Positions 1-11,549 of a stretch of 64,000 nt of DNA are shown here, one piece after another; the first letter of the stretch is position 1, and every line of letters starts with the position of its first letter. The notes beneath the pieces were generated by a model that was not told where the DNA came from, ran no database searches, and saw only the letters and a program-made list of their open reading frames with translations. Both the position numbers and the translations under genes were made by a program. Source of the stretch: Adiantum capillus-veneris (taxonomy: Eukaryota > Streptophyta > Polypodiopsida > Polypodiales > Pteridaceae); the NCBI GenBank assembly GCA_014529385.2, contig CM043962.1, positions 49,986,598-50,050,597 on the forward strand, in the 5' to 3' direction.

Positions 1-408
1 TACTTACCCTACTCCTAACTACTGAAATAAAACATGAAACAAAAACAAACAAAATGGTATAAAATAAAGTCGTAACGGAAAACGATACAGCACTCTGAAA
101 GCATAGAGAAAATCGGAGAATGAAATGATTTTGGCTATCTCACTCACAACCCTCTTTACTTCTCAAGAATAGATCTAGCAAGTCCTCATCTTCTAGACTC
201 TATCAAGCACTAAACCTCGTGTCTAGCTGCTTCACTGCTAAAGTGTAAATGGAATGGAAGGACAAATATTTAGAAAAAGAACGCTCTAAATACGCACTAG
301 GTCACTCACCATCTAAGGATCATATTCCCGGCAGTAGTGCCAATGTTAGCAGGTCGCCGCGACGGACGCCTCAGTATAGCTTTCTGGCGCTAACATAATG
401 TGAATACT

Positions 409-2078
409 CAGGGAAAGTGACTCGGATCGGGCACGGAGACTCTTTGAGATCGCCAATCTCAAGAAGTAAACCTTAACAAGCAAACACAACAACTCTACAA
501 GTAAATCAACACTTAATGATCAAGGAAATCTACCTATGTCCTTTCTCACAGCTCTAGGTCATCACGCCATTTCGGCACTCGAATAGACTCGAAATGCAAC
601 GTAACTTTAGGAGGAGGTTTAGGACACCTAGGGGCACTATCCTAGCAAGTCAACAAGGTACCAAAATCACAATCCATCATGAAAAAGGTCCTAAAAATTG
701 CAACAGAACTATCCAAAACTGTCGTCCTATGGTCTAAGAACACTCTCCTATGGTCAAAACGACTAAAAACAATGATTTAAACATTCAAATCTGTAATTAT
801 AGCTCACTGACGCGTAGTCGCAAACCACAGCAAAACTGACAATGCTTACACTTAATTTAAAGAGCAAAGAGAGAGGAACACAATGCAAGTTTCAGATTCG
901 AAAACGGATTACCCAATCATTAGAAAAGTTGATTACAAGGTTGGAGCAGCTCGTAGCTTGAGCGTACGTTTTTTGAGCTCCCACTTCTTCTAAAGATAAG
1001 CCTCCTTTCACATTAAGGTTATTGAACTTTATACCTAGGGCATTCTAAATGGCTAGTGGCCGGTTTACATGGACATTTACAAATATCATTACAGCATTAC
1101 AACTCAGGGAATTGATCCATTACTTTGGAATCAGGATTTACACAAAGTATCACTACACTAGCTCGGACAAAATAATAGACTACAAATGTGGTGTCCGGCT
1201 ACGTGTCCGACTAGTTGGGTGCCCGTTTGATTTATCCTCAGGGAAAGTGACTTGGATGGGGCCCGGAGACTCTATGAGATTGTCAATCTCACAAAGTGAA
1301 CCGTAACAAGCAAACACAACAACTCTATAAGCAAAACAACACTCAATGATCAGGGATATCTGCTTATGTCCTTTCTCACAGCTCTAGGTCATCACGCCAT
1401 TTCGGCACTCGAACGGACTCAAAATGCAACGAAACTTTAGGAAGAGGTCTAGGACACCTAGGGCACTATCCTAGCAAGTCTGGTTGCAATTCGACAAGGT
1501 ACCAAAATCACGATCCATCATGAAAAAGGTCCTAAAAACTGCAACAGAACTATCCAGAAAGGTTGCCCTATGGTCTAGGAACACTCTCCTATGGTCAAAA
1601 CAACTATAAACAACAATTTAAGCACTCAAATCTGTAATTACAGCTCACAAACGCGTAGTCGCGAACCACGGCAAAACTTACAATGCTTACACTAGAATGA
1701 AAGAGCAAAGAAAGAGGAACACAATGCAAGTTTCGGAATTGAAAACAGATTACCAAATCATTAGCTGCATTGATTACAAGATGGCGCAGCTCGTAGCTTG
1801 AGCGTACGTTTTTTGAGCTCCCACTTCTTCCAAAAATAAGCCTCCTTTCACATTAAGGTTATTGACCTTTATACCTAGGGCATTCTAAATGGCCAGTGGC
1901 CGATTTACATGGATCTTTACAAATATCATTACAACATTACAACTTAGGGAATTGATCCATTACTTTGGAATCAGGATTTACACAGAGTATCACTACACTA
2001 GCTTTGACAAAATAATAGACTACAAATGTGGTGCCCGGCTACGTGTCCGACCAGTTGGGCGCCCGTTTGATTTATCCT
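409..2078. repeat. Tandem pair of an ~835-bp non-coding repeat
   Basis: Two head-to-tail units begin with cagggaaagtgact at 409 and 1240. The second stops after gatttatcct near 2078. Blocks recur at a spacing of ~840 bp, for example tctaaatggc at 1044 and 1884, ggtcatcacgccatttcggc at 556 and 1388, and cattaaggttattga at 1012 and 1852. Short open frames inside both units (1049 and 1889) are just this duplication and show no recognisable domain. The unit could be part of an LTR or leader of an unseen element, or the start of a satellite array. Confidence 0.85.
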
Positions 2079-3749
2079 CAAACAGATATAAAGCACATAA
2101 ATCCATATAGCTTTTCATTTCCTGCTTGGTTAGATACTCTACCAGCATTGATAGCCGTTTTTCAGCTATTCCAAATTGTCATAGTGAGCTACCTCACCCT
2201 ATCAAATCATTCAAACATTGTGGTTATCTTTGCTCTTTCACTGTACATAGGCGTGTGTGAGTTAGGGGACTTTCCCCATGTCTCCTTAAAAACCCTCAAT
2301 TAGCTAGTCACTAAGTTAGTTGAGCCAAAAAAATACAAAAAATTAAAAAAAAGTATATTATGGCATTTTTTGTGTGTAAATATCTCATTGTATATAAGGC
2401 CTAACCATAAGGATTTTTAGAATTATTTTGATATTTTATTTAAATATTTATACCTAGGTGTGTGTCTTATTAAACCTATGTACGCCTTCTTTCATCATTT
2501 TTGTCAATGTGTACATACTCTAATCTCATATTTTTCTTTTATACAAATCACCTCCACATTTTCACCCTCACCCTTGAGAAAACAAAAAATTGATTTCTAC
2601 TTTGTTAGTCACGTTTATTATATTATTTTCATTTACTTGCATACCTTTTCCTCTTTCACCCAAAATAATACAAAAGAGGGGCCATATCATATTATTCCAA
2701 TATCTTTTTTCATATCCATAATTCTTCCATATTTTTTCTTATTATATACTCATAATTCTAACACCATATGCTCATTGAGCTAAAATCCATGAATGGCTCA
2801 TACACTAGTCCCACCATGTATATATTTCTTATTTCATCAATAATCCTCCTCCATGCATGTGTAAAGGTAACTTGGATGCTTTGTATCATGATATGACAAA
2901 GGAGGGACTCACTTTTGGATGCATTGTGCAAATTCAACAAAGGAGGGGGCCACGAAAAGACTTTCGCAGCATAAAAAAAAGTTTTTTGGTGATATTTTTG
3001 GCACCTATCTCCGCTCGAAATTTGAAGATGTGGTTAACCAAGAAAATGTAGTCCATAATCTTAACATCATCTCAAGTTTTTTCATGATTTTTGGAGCTAC
3101 CACCGGTGAAATAGGATGTTTTGAGTGGACCCCAATCTGCCCAGTTTTCTCCCAAAGTAACCCATAGCCTTGTCTCACCTCCTTTCCCACTTCCACACAC
3201 ACACACACTCATTCCTCTCAATCTCTCACTCAAACCTGCATCTTCCATGATTTCTCTCACCTTCTTCACCATTAACCTCCCCTCTTACTTCCATAGCTCT
3301 CATATGAGCTGTGCATGTACATACACCATCTCTATGCCTCTCTCTATTACTTCCAAAGAACAATTCCATCCTACCCCTCTCTATATACATAAAATTCAGC
3401 ATGTAAACCATGCTTAACCTCTACAAATTGAGAGATTTCATCAACCAAATTGCCATTTTCATCGCGATAATCAACCTTGACGACGGTCGCATAAAGAAGA
3501 GAAGAAGACGAAGAGGATCGATAGTCATTTTGAGAACCTACACAAGTAAGTCCTTCTTCAAGATTCACCATTACAAGGATTTTCTCACTTCATTCAACCA
3601 TCTTACTTCAACCATCCACCTCATTCTACCTATTGTAAATACAAATTTTACTTTCTAGTGATTACTAACACTAACCACTAACATACTTACACAAAATAGT
3701 CATTGGCCTAACCATAAAAGACACCTCACCTCAAGACATGTGCATAGTT

Positions 3750-3778
<29 letters not shown>
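3750..3778. repeat. (CT)n microsatellite
   Basis: About 14 uninterrupted CT units inside the LTR-like arm of copy 1. There is no matching tract at the mirror position of copy 2, so it arose or expanded after the copies separated. Confidence 0.9.
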
Positions 3779-3782
<4 letters not shown>

Positions 3783-3962
3783 TTCCTTAAAACTCTACTT
3801 TCACCTTATCTACCATCAATAATGCTCTCTTTTGAGCCCACATCCATGACTCAAGCAGACAAACAAGGCCCGTAGTGTTTTGATATTCAAAAAAAAAATC
3901 ATAATTCTGATTTGTTAGATTGTAAATTAGGATTTCCAATCATCTTAATGAGGGATCTCCAA

Positions 3963-3974
3963 CCTATAAATAGG
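3963..3974 (+). promoter_or_regulatory. Putative LTR TATA box, copy 1
   Basis: CCTATAAATAGG lies ~850 bp before the PBS-like site. Copy 2 has the matching CCTATAAATAG at 13478-13488 on the minus strand, so the box is kept in both copies. A plant LTR promoter here is inference from motif and position. Confidence 0.55.
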
Positions 3975-4810
3975 CCCCTCTCATTCTTGTAAAACAACCT
4001 GCAATATCTCACATTGCACCCCAACACTCTATGCGTGAAGAGAGACTTAGGCGTAGCAACCACTTTGTGAGCTTCACTTTTGGTGTGAGAGAAGCTTTCA
4101 AGCTACACATTGCAAGTGAGAGAGCGTGAGTTCAAAATCTCAAAACCACTATTGTATATGTTTCTCCATCATCAATAAATTGAGGTCTGTTGCATCAAAG
4201 GCATGATTCGACATTCAAATCTTCGTCCTTCCACTTGTGCAATACGGTTTGGTGAATTCAAGGTGACTTGTGTATTTTTAGTGTCTATCATTTGCTCTTG
4301 TTTTAGAAAGTGTTTTAGTGTGTTTTCATTACCAATTTTGTGTCCATTGTAAGAGGGTATTGTGGTGAGAGGTCTCCCACACCCTAAGACAGTGTGTGTT
4401 TGTGTTGGCAATGTTTAGCATTCACTAAGCATTGAGTTAGTTTTATACAAGCCTACGATAGCATCATAACGAACCATCTCCATTTGCAAGTCATAAATAA
4501 GGTATTACACAAGATCCATTCCTCTCTCTCTTCCGTTTTCTCTAGCTCTCTCTAGTCCATTTTGTGTGTGTCTTGGTGTGAGGTTGCTTGTGTGTGTTTT
4601 GTGGTGCATCTTCTTGGTTGTGAAAAAATCTCTCTTGCATCCTAGTTCGCATACCATAACTAGGTGGTGCCCCTATCTTGTTTGGGTTTGGCTGTGGGTT
4701 TGTTGTTGTGTTGTGCTTGTGGTTGCCCCAGCCCCAATTGAGCAGCACGGGAGCCTTGAGGGGTGTTTAGAGGTCACCTCTCTTGTTGCCCGCCCCGGAC
4801 TACCTTAATT

Positions 4811-4830
4811 TTGGTGCCCCCACTGAGGAG
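4811..4830 (+). other. Primer-binding-site-like sequence, copy 1
   Basis: TTGGTGCCCCCACTGAGGAG follows the LTR-like arm and resembles the TTGGCGCC-type sites after many plant Ty3/gypsy LTRs. It is conserved in copy 2 (12659-12678, minus strand). The cognate tRNA was not identified. Confidence 0.5.
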
Positions 4831-4884
4831 GGCTTGTGTATCTTTTTGTGTAGGTTGAACCTTTAGCATAGTCAAGTAGTTTCC

Positions 4885-5097
4885 ATGAATCACGAGAATT
4901 TGTATGATCCTTTCATTCCCATTGCAAGGCAAAAGGTACACATAATTGTTGGTACTAAGTTGCAATTTCAACTTGTAATTCGTAGAGTTTTAGGTCCTCT
5001 TAGGTTGGCCGAGATAAACACTTCAGTAAATCCTTTTATTTTGCCTCTCATTAGGTACGACTTTAGTTTGAATGTCTATATTTTTGTTTTGTTTTAA
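4885..5097 (+). CDS. Leader small open frame 1 (70 aa), unknown function
   Basis: Starts MNHENLYDPFIPIARQ and ends ...VYIFVLF. It lies between the PBS-like site and gag. The same 70-codon frame is intact in copy 2 (12391-12603, minus strand) with mostly conservative changes. Its C-terminal pattern ILPLIRYDFSLNVYIFVL recurs in the next frame as ILPLVDYHRSFDVHIFIL, so the two look like an old tandem duplication. I recognise no family. It may be a coding remnant or a structured leader. Confidence 0.4.
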   Translation: MNHENLYDPFIPIARQKVHIIVGTKLQFQLVIRRVLGPLRLAEINTSVNPFILPLIRYDFSLNVYIFVLF

Positions 5098-5118
5098 GCA
5101 TTAGACTGTGCATAGACA

Positions 5119-5337
5119 ATGGATAATGGCCCAGGAATAGAGGTTTTCCCCTTCCATTTCACTCCACACATTAGAATAATTGTTGCAATTAGTAGAAAGA
5201 TCCACTTTCAACAATGTATGGTGTTCATGTTTGGTGCCCAAAGAGTAGGAGAAATTCTTGCATCATTAAACCATGTCATCCTGCCTCTTGTTGATTATCA
5301 TAGATCATTTGATGTGCACATTTTTATTTTGTTGTAG
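5119..5337 (+). CDS. Leader small open frame 2 (72 aa), paralogue of frame 1
   Basis: Starts MDNGPGIEVFPFHF and ends 58 bp before the gag start. It shares with frame 1 the blocks ILPL-(5-6 residues)-DV/NV-(Y/H)IFIL and an upstream R(I/V)..I stretch. Copy 2 has the same frame at 12130-12372, with one early stop but an open remainder and the same terminal position. Function unknown. Confidence 0.35.
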   Translation: MDNGPGIEVFPFHFTPHIRIIVAISRKIHFQQCMVFMFGAQRVGEILASLNHVILPLVDYHRSFDVHIFILL

Positions 5338-5395
5338 AACATATTTCCATTTAGAAAACAAAAAAACATGCGTGCGTCACTTTGAAATCAATTCA

Positions 5396-6207
5396 ATGGA
5401 AAGCCAGTGCCAAATGTCTGGATATCCTCTTTTATTTGGAGAGCTTGGAGAGGATGCAAAATTATTTTTAGCAAATTTCAAGATGTCTTGCCGTATCAAG
5501 AGGATAGTAACTGATCAAAAACGTATAGAAATGTTTGAGGTGGTCCTTAGGAAAGATGCTAGCACTTGGTTTGACTCTTTTCCTTAAGAAGTTAAGGGGA
5601 ATTACATGGACGTTTTGAATCATTTCAAGTGATACTTCTTTGATTCCGAAAACACTCAAAAACTATGGCAAGACATAGTTTCTCATAAGCAAAAAGACTT
5701 AGATGATTACTACTTATACAAGCAAGAGTTTCTACGTCTTTGGGCTCTATGGATACAAAATGTTGCTAACCCTGGTGATGGTGAAGAATTTCTAAAGAAG
5801 GAGAGGTTCATAGTTGGAATCTTCCCTGATCTTAAGGTAAAAGTTGAGGCATGTGCACCTGCTACCTTTGATGCAGCTGAAACTAGGCCTGCTGAGAAGT
5901 ATAGGAAACTCAAGTGCTCAAGGGAAGAGGTTCCAATAGAAGGCCTTAGACCCAAAGGTAAGTCACAAGCATCAACATCTAGGGAGCTTCCTGAGGTAAC
6001 AGCTGAAGTGATTGAGAAGTTAAATGAATCTTTAAGCAGCCTATCAATTCACCTTGCACAAGCTGTAGGTCCAAAGGGACAAGCAAATAAGCCAAAAGAG
6101 AGAGAGAGCCACGACCTAGGAGAGTCTTGCAATGTTGGAATTGCGGAGAGTCTGGACATGGGATGTATAATTGACCTTGGCCCTGTGGGTAGCAAGGGAG
6201 ACCTAAC
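5396..6207 (+). pseudogene. gag: Degenerate Ty3/gypsy gag, copy 1
   Basis: Capsid-like signals are visible: FGELGEDAKLFLANFK, then ASTWFDSFP, LWQDIVSHKQKDLDDYY, and FLKKERFIVGIFPDLK, the usual order of a plant gypsy capsid. An in-frame TAA follows SFP at 5585, another stop lies near 5630, and a frame change follows. Near 6120-6200 the translation ESCNVGIAESLDMG is what a CCHC zinc knuckle looks like after a frameshift. Copy 2 has the same start and capsid but has lost the knuckle by deletion. The protein would form the particle and package RNA; this copy cannot. Confidence 0.8.
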
Positions 6208-9200
6208 TTGAATTACCCAGTGATGAATGCAGGTGAAGGAACTAGTCAACAGCCAAGGCTTCTACAAAGGCCAAATGGACCAAGACCACCTCCACAAGGG
6301 GTAGAAGGAGTTCCACCTTTGCCATATCCAAATGTGCATGTGATAGAGGTGACAAATTCAAATGAGGTTGAAATGGAAGCAAATGGCATTAAGCATGGCC
6401 GAGGAAAAGGTAAAGAGAAAGAAGGAGTCACATCACAGAGTGACCATGGACGAGGCAAGAAGAGAAAGGATACCAAGGAAGCTAAGAGGACTCGACGTCG
6501 TATCAATCTCCAAGACTTCCCTCTTGGAAATAGTATGGCTCCATACAACTTGTTGGAAGACATGAGAGGTACGGGTCCTGATATCTCATGGCCTCAATTT
6601 CTTGCATTATGTCCTCAAGTTAGGAGGGATTTAACAAGGGCAGTTAGCACTAGGAGAAAGGTAAAAGAGAGTGTGCCTATTGTAAAAATTTCACATGCTA
6701 AAATGAATGAGGATATTACACATGTGCTAGATTGTTACATCAAAGGAAGATTGGTCAAGAAAGGTTTAGTGGATGGGGGTGCACAAATTTGCATCATGAT
6801 AGAGGGACTCATGCAAAGACCAGGCATACACATCCATGAGACACCTGAAATTAAAGTGAAAATGGCAAACAATAGCAAGGCTAGGTGCGTAGGCATTTGC
6901 AAAAAAAAATTTGTGGAGGCCTTTGGCATTAAGAAGGCAGTGGATTTATATGTTATGTCTACCAAAGGAAATGGTTAGCCATTTATCCTAGGAAGACTAT
7001 GCCTAATGTAAATGCGAGCTTTGCAGGATTGGGAGAGTGGAAAATTAATTTCCAAGAATGGCAATCACAAGAAGGTTATCTTTGATATGAAGGAGCAACG
7101 CCAAGAGGATCTCCATGAAGAATCATCTCAAAGTGACAATGAAGAAGAGTGGACCGGTAACACTTCAGAAGCAGAAAGTAGCGGCAGCATTACTGAAGTG
7201 GAGTCTTCCATTGAATTCATGAGGGTAAGGTTTAATCCAACCAACCAAGAGACCTCTTGCCCAAGTTTGGAAGAGGTAGGTTCCCAAGAGAACCAAAATA
7301 TGCAAGATGAAGGAAGTTTCCTAGGCTTTTTGCTAAAGACTACACCGATGTGCGTGGAGTAGATGTTGTTCAACACAAGATTGAGTTGAAGCCAAAGGCC
7401 ACACCTAAGGCTCAAAAGCTATGAAGTTATCAAGGAGCAGGCTCTACTCAAGGAGGTAAGAAAGCTTTAAGTAGCAGGTTTCATTCATCCAGTGGAGAAT
7501 TCAGAGTGGGTCTCTCCTGTTGTTGTCACTCCCAAGAAAAATGGCAAGTGGAGGGTGTGTGTGGATTACCGTCCGCTCAATGAGGCAAAAAAAAGAGATC
7601 ACTTTCCCTTCCCATTTTAAGATGAGATACTAAATGAGGTAGCTGGTCATGAGAAGTACATTGTGTGTGATGGCTACTCAGGTTACTTTTAAATAGGGTT
7701 TGTATTGGAGGACCAATTGAAAACAACCTTCATCACTCCTTGGGGTTGTTATGCTTTTAGAGTTACGCCATTTGGCCTGCCAAATGCTCCTGTAACTTTC
7801 CAACATCTCATGAACATGGTGTTTCAAGCATTCTTTGGAAAGTCAATTAGGGTGCTCATTGATGATTTTTGTATTTATAGTTCAAAATTGTTACATCTAC
7901 AAAGGGTAGAAGAAGGTTTGAAGAAGCTCTATGACATTGGAGGTCAACTGAACCCCGACAAGTGCCACATAGGTGAGGATGAAGTGATCTTGCTTGGTTA
8001 CAAATTTTCTTAGAAAGGCATCGAGGTGGATCTTCAAAGTCGAAGGCTCTTATTGAGTTACCGTCACCGAAGTGTCTTAAGGAGGTCATCTCATTCATTC
8101 AAAAGGTGAAGTATATGTCACGCTTCATTCACTTAGCCTCGGAGTTACTTCACCCTTTACAAAAGATGACACAACAAGTCGAGTTTGTTTGGTTTGATGA
8201 GCTTGAAGGATATTTTTGTAACATCAAAGTCATTCTGTCAGAGCTACCAACACTCATGCCTCCTTGTTGGGAGTACACATTCTTTGTTAGCTCTAGTGTT
8301 GGGAAAGAAACATTTGGTGCTATTTTGCTACAACAAGATCCCCACAGTACCAGGATGCGACCCATCTATTTGTCTAGTAGGGTTATGAATGCCTTGGAGA
8401 GAGGCTACACGGAGGTAGAACTCATGATGCTTTCTCTCATGTTTGCGGTGAGAAAGTTTAAATCCTACTTGCTACCAAAAGCTTTTGTAATTCTCAGTGT
8501 AGAAAATTTGTTCCCTTGGGTGTCATCTCAAATAAATCTTAGTACTAGAATCTCAAAGTGGATTATGGAGTTGCAAGAGTTTCAATACTCTTTCAAGGTA
8601 GAAGATAGTATGCATGCATAATTGGCAGGGATTCTCACTTATAGCGTGCATGAAAAGGAGATTAAGGTTCTTGAAGTAAAGACCCTACCATTGCCACCAC
8701 CTAAAAGTATTCCTAATGCTTTTACCTTGTTCTTTGATGGAGCTTTTTGGCGAGCCACATGAAAAGCAAGGGGAGGGCTAGTGTTGCTCAACCCAAGTGG
8801 AGAGGTGGTCATGAAAGAGAAGGTCAATCTACCAGGTTCAACTAGCAACAATGAAGCAGAATACGACACACTACTTCATGGTTTAAAGATGTGCATTGTC
8901 CAAGGTATACAACGTCTCATGGTAAAGGGGGATGCACTTCTCATTATGAAGCAAATTTTAGGCATTTGGGCATGCAAGAATGAAAGCTTAAGGACAAAAG
9001 TTCATGCCATTTGTAGGTTGTTTAATCAATTTGAAGAAGTGCAACTATATCATATTCCTAGGAAACAAAATGAAGATGCCAATTTACTTGCACAACAAGC
9101 AGTTACATGTGTTGAGAAAGAAGTGCAGGTCATCATGGTGGCAGCAGTTGTCAAGCAACCAAGATACCATGGATTGGAGTCATTGGCTCCCATTATTGGC

Positions 9201-9358
9201 TACATTTTGGAGGGCGAGTTTCCACAAGACTTCACAAAAGCTCAGAAGAGGAGACTCATGAAAAAAGCATGTTTTTATCTCTTCCTAGAAGGATCCCTCT
9301 ACCAAAGAGGGAAGGATCAAGTATGCCAAAGAGTACCAACTATCGAGGAAATTCCAAA
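6208..9358 (+). pseudogene. pol: Degenerate pol of copy 1: protease, RT, RNase H, archaeal-type RNase H
   Basis: The protease block reads GLVDGGAQICIM near 6766-6800; the active site is DGGA rather than D(S/T)GA. Compared with copy 2, a stretch before the RT is missing (near 7310) and stops occur at about 6976, 7360, 7420 and 7617. The RT palm has TPFGLPNAPVTFQ and LIDDFCIYS (7780-7880). Gypsy RNase H follows (FFVSSSVGKETFGAILLQQD, ~8280-8340). A second RNase H at ~8735-9105 shows FFDGAF, STSNNEAEYDTLLHGL, VKGDALLI and RKQNEDANLLAQQA, the archaeal-type order. Only the first residues of integrase remain before the palindrome junction. Confidence 0.85.
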
Positions 9359-11549
9359 GCATCATGAGTTCAGCTTCTGTGTAGTCTCTCTCCAAAGCAT
9401 TCATGACCCTACTAGCAAAGTAGATGGGTCGCATCCTTGTACTGTGGGGATCTTGTTGTAGCAACACAGCACCAATTGTTTCCCTTCCAACACTAGAGCT
9501 AACAAAGAATATGTACTCCCAACAAGGAGGCATGAGTGTTGGTAGCTCTGACAAAATGACTTTAATGTTACAGAAATACTCTTCAAGCTCATCAGACCAT
9601 GCAAATTCTACTTGTTGTGTCAACTTTTGCAAAGGATGAAGAAACTCCGAGGCTAAGTGAATGAAGCGTGACATATACTTCACCTTCTGAATGAAAGAGA
9701 TGACCTCCTTAAGACTCTTCGGTGATGGGAGCTCAATAAGAGCCTTTGCCTTTGAAGGATCCACCTCAATGCCTTTATAGGAAACCTTGTGACCGAGCAA
9801 GATCACTTCATCCTCACCTATGTGGCACTTGTCGGGGTTGAGTTGACCTCCCATGTCGTAGAGCTTCTTTAAACCTTCTTCTACCCTTTGTAGATGCAAT
9901 GATTTTGAGCTATAAATGCAGAAATCATCAATGAACACCCTAATTGACTTTCCAAAGAATGCTTGAAACACCATGTTCATGAAACGTTGGAATGTTGTAG
10001 GAGCATTTGTCAGACCAAATGGCATGACTCTAAAAGCATAACAACCCCAAGGAGTGATAAAGGTTGTTTTCAATTGATCTTCCAATGCGATACCTATTTG
10101 AAAGTAGCCTGAGTAGCCATCACACACAGTGTACTTCTCATGACCAGCTACCTCATTTAGTATCTCATCCTGAAATGGGAGGGGAAAGTGATCTCTTTTT
10201 GTTGCCTCATTGAGTGGACGGTAATCCACACACACCCTCCACTTTCTGTTTTTCTTAGGAGTGACAACAACGGGAGACACCCACTCTGAATTCTCCACTG
10301 GATAAATGAAACCTGCTGCTAGAAGCTTTCTTACCTCCTTGAGTAAAGCCTGCTCCTTGATGACTCCTAGCCTTTGTAGCTTCTGAGCCTTAGGTGTGGC
10401 CTCTGGCTTCAACTCAATTTTGTGTTTAATAGCATCTACTCCACGCACATCGGTGTAGTCTTTAGCAAAAAGCCTAGGAAATTTCCTTAGCACACATTTG
10501 AACTCCTCTCTTTCATCCTTTGTAAGTGTTGTAGATAGCATACCTTCTAGCATTCTTTCATCTTCCACTTTTTGGTTCTCTTGGGAACCTACCTCCTCCA
10601 AACCTTGACAAGAGGTCTCTTGGTTGGTTGGCTTAAACCTTACCCCCATGACTTCGATGGAAGACTCCTCTTCAGTAATGCTGCCGCTACTTTCTTCTTT
10701 TGAAGTGTTATCGGTCCAACCTTCTTCCGTCTCACTTTGAGATGATTCTTCATGGAGCTCCTCTTGGCGTTGCTCCTTCATGTCAAAGACAACCTTCTTA
10801 TGATTGTCGTTCCTGCAAATTATCTTTCCACTCTCCCAATCTTGCAAAGCTCGCATTTTCATTAGCCATGGTCTCCCTAGGATAAATGGGTAACCATTTC
10901 CTTTGGTAGACATGACATAGAAATCCACTACCTTCTTAATGCCAAAGGCCTCCACAAAAACATTTTTACAAATGCCTATGCACCTAGCCTTGCTATTGTT
11001 TGCCATCTTGACCTTAATTTCAGGTGTCTCATGGATGTGCATGCCTAGTTTTTGCATGAGTCCCTCTGTCATGATGTAAATTTGTGCACCCCCATCCACT
11101 AGACCTTTCCTAACCAATCTCCCTTTTATGTAACAATCTAGCACAGGTGTAATGTCCTCATTCATTTCTGCTTGTGCAATTTTTACAACAGGCACACTCT
11201 CTTTTACCTTTCTCCTGATGCTAACTGCCCTTGTTAAATCCCTCCTAACTTGTGGACATAATGCAAGAAATTGAGGCCATGAGATATCAGGACCCTTACC
11301 TCTCATGTCTTCCAACAGGTTGTATGGAGCCATTCCATGTCCAAGAGGAAAGTCTTGGAGGTTGATACGACGTCGAGTCCTCTTAGCTTCCTTGGTCTCC
11401 TTTGCCTTCTTTTCTCGTCCATGGTCACTTTGTGATGTAACTCCTTCTTTCTCCTTACCTTTCCCTCGGCCACGCTTAATGCCATTTTCTTCCATGTCAA
11501 CCTCTCTTGAATTTGTCACCTCTACCACATGTACGTTTAGGTCTGGCAC
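9285..11549 (-). CDS. pol: Pol polyprotein fragment of copy 2 (protease-RT-RNase H start), 754 aa open
   Basis: Uninterrupted frame. A basic linker (about residues 20-65) is followed by an aspartic protease with LVDGGAQIYIMTEG near residue 150, a spacer, then RT with VVTPKKNRKWRVCVDYRPLN, VMPFGLTNAPTTFQ and FIDDFCIYS. RNase H starts at FFVSSSVGRETIGAVLLQQD and stops at AELMML. The last ~25 residues (WNFLDSWYSL...) are not pol; they are read antisense from copy 1 across the junction at ~9358. The frame begins right at the gag-pol deletion, so its natural start is lost. It has all RT palm residues but no integrase. Confidence 0.85.
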   Translation of the reverse strand: MPDLNVHVVEVTNSREVDMEENGIKRGRGKGKEKEGVTSQSDHGREKKAKETKEAKRTRRRINLQDFPLGHGMAPYNLLEDMRGKGPDISWPQFLALCPQVRRDLTRAVSIRRKVKESVPVVKIAQAEMNEDITPVLDCYIKGRLVRKGLVDGGAQIYIMTEGLMQKLGMHIHETPEIKVKMANNSKARCIGICKNVFVEAFGIKKVVDFYVMSTKGNGYPFILGRPWLMKMRALQDWESGKIICRNDNHKKVVFDMKEQRQEELHEESSQSETEEGWTDNTSKEESSGSITEEESSIEVMGVRFKPTNQETSCQGLEEVGSQENQKVEDERMLEGMLSTTLTKDEREEFKCVLRKFPRLFAKDYTDVRGVDAIKHKIELKPEATPKAQKLQRLGVIKEQALLKEVRKLLAAGFIYPVENSEWVSPVVVTPKKNRKWRVCVDYRPLNEATKRDHFPLPFQDEILNEVAGHEKYTVCDGYSGYFQIGIALEDQLKTTFITPWGCYAFRVMPFGLTNAPTTFQRFMNMVFQAFFGKSIRVFIDDFCIYSSKSLHLQRVEEGLKKLYDMGGQLNPDKCHIGEDEVILLGHKVSYKGIEVDPSKAKALIELPSPKSLKEVISFIQKVKYMSRFIHLASEFLHPLQKLTQQVEFAWSDELEEYFCNIKVILSELPTLMPPCWEYIFFVSSSVGRETIGAVLLQQDPHSTRMRPIYFASRVMNALERDYTEAELMMLWNFLDSWYSLAYLILPSLVEGSF

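Larger units (their letters stand above)
2130..9358 (+). mobile_element. Ty3/gypsy (Tat-like) retroelement, copy 1, 3'-truncated
   Basis: Order: long LTR-like arm (about 2130-4810), PBS-like site, leader with two small open frames, gag, then pol with protease, RT, RNase H and an extra archaeal-type RNase H. The copy stops just after the start of the integrase zinc-binding region (YQRGKDQV...EEIPK) at ~9358, where the inverted copy 2 begins. It has many stops and small deletions and must be inactive. The outer limit is where similarity to copy 2 (ends ~15310) fades. Tat affiliation is inferred from the dual RNase H, a known trait of that plant lineage. Confidence 0.85.
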
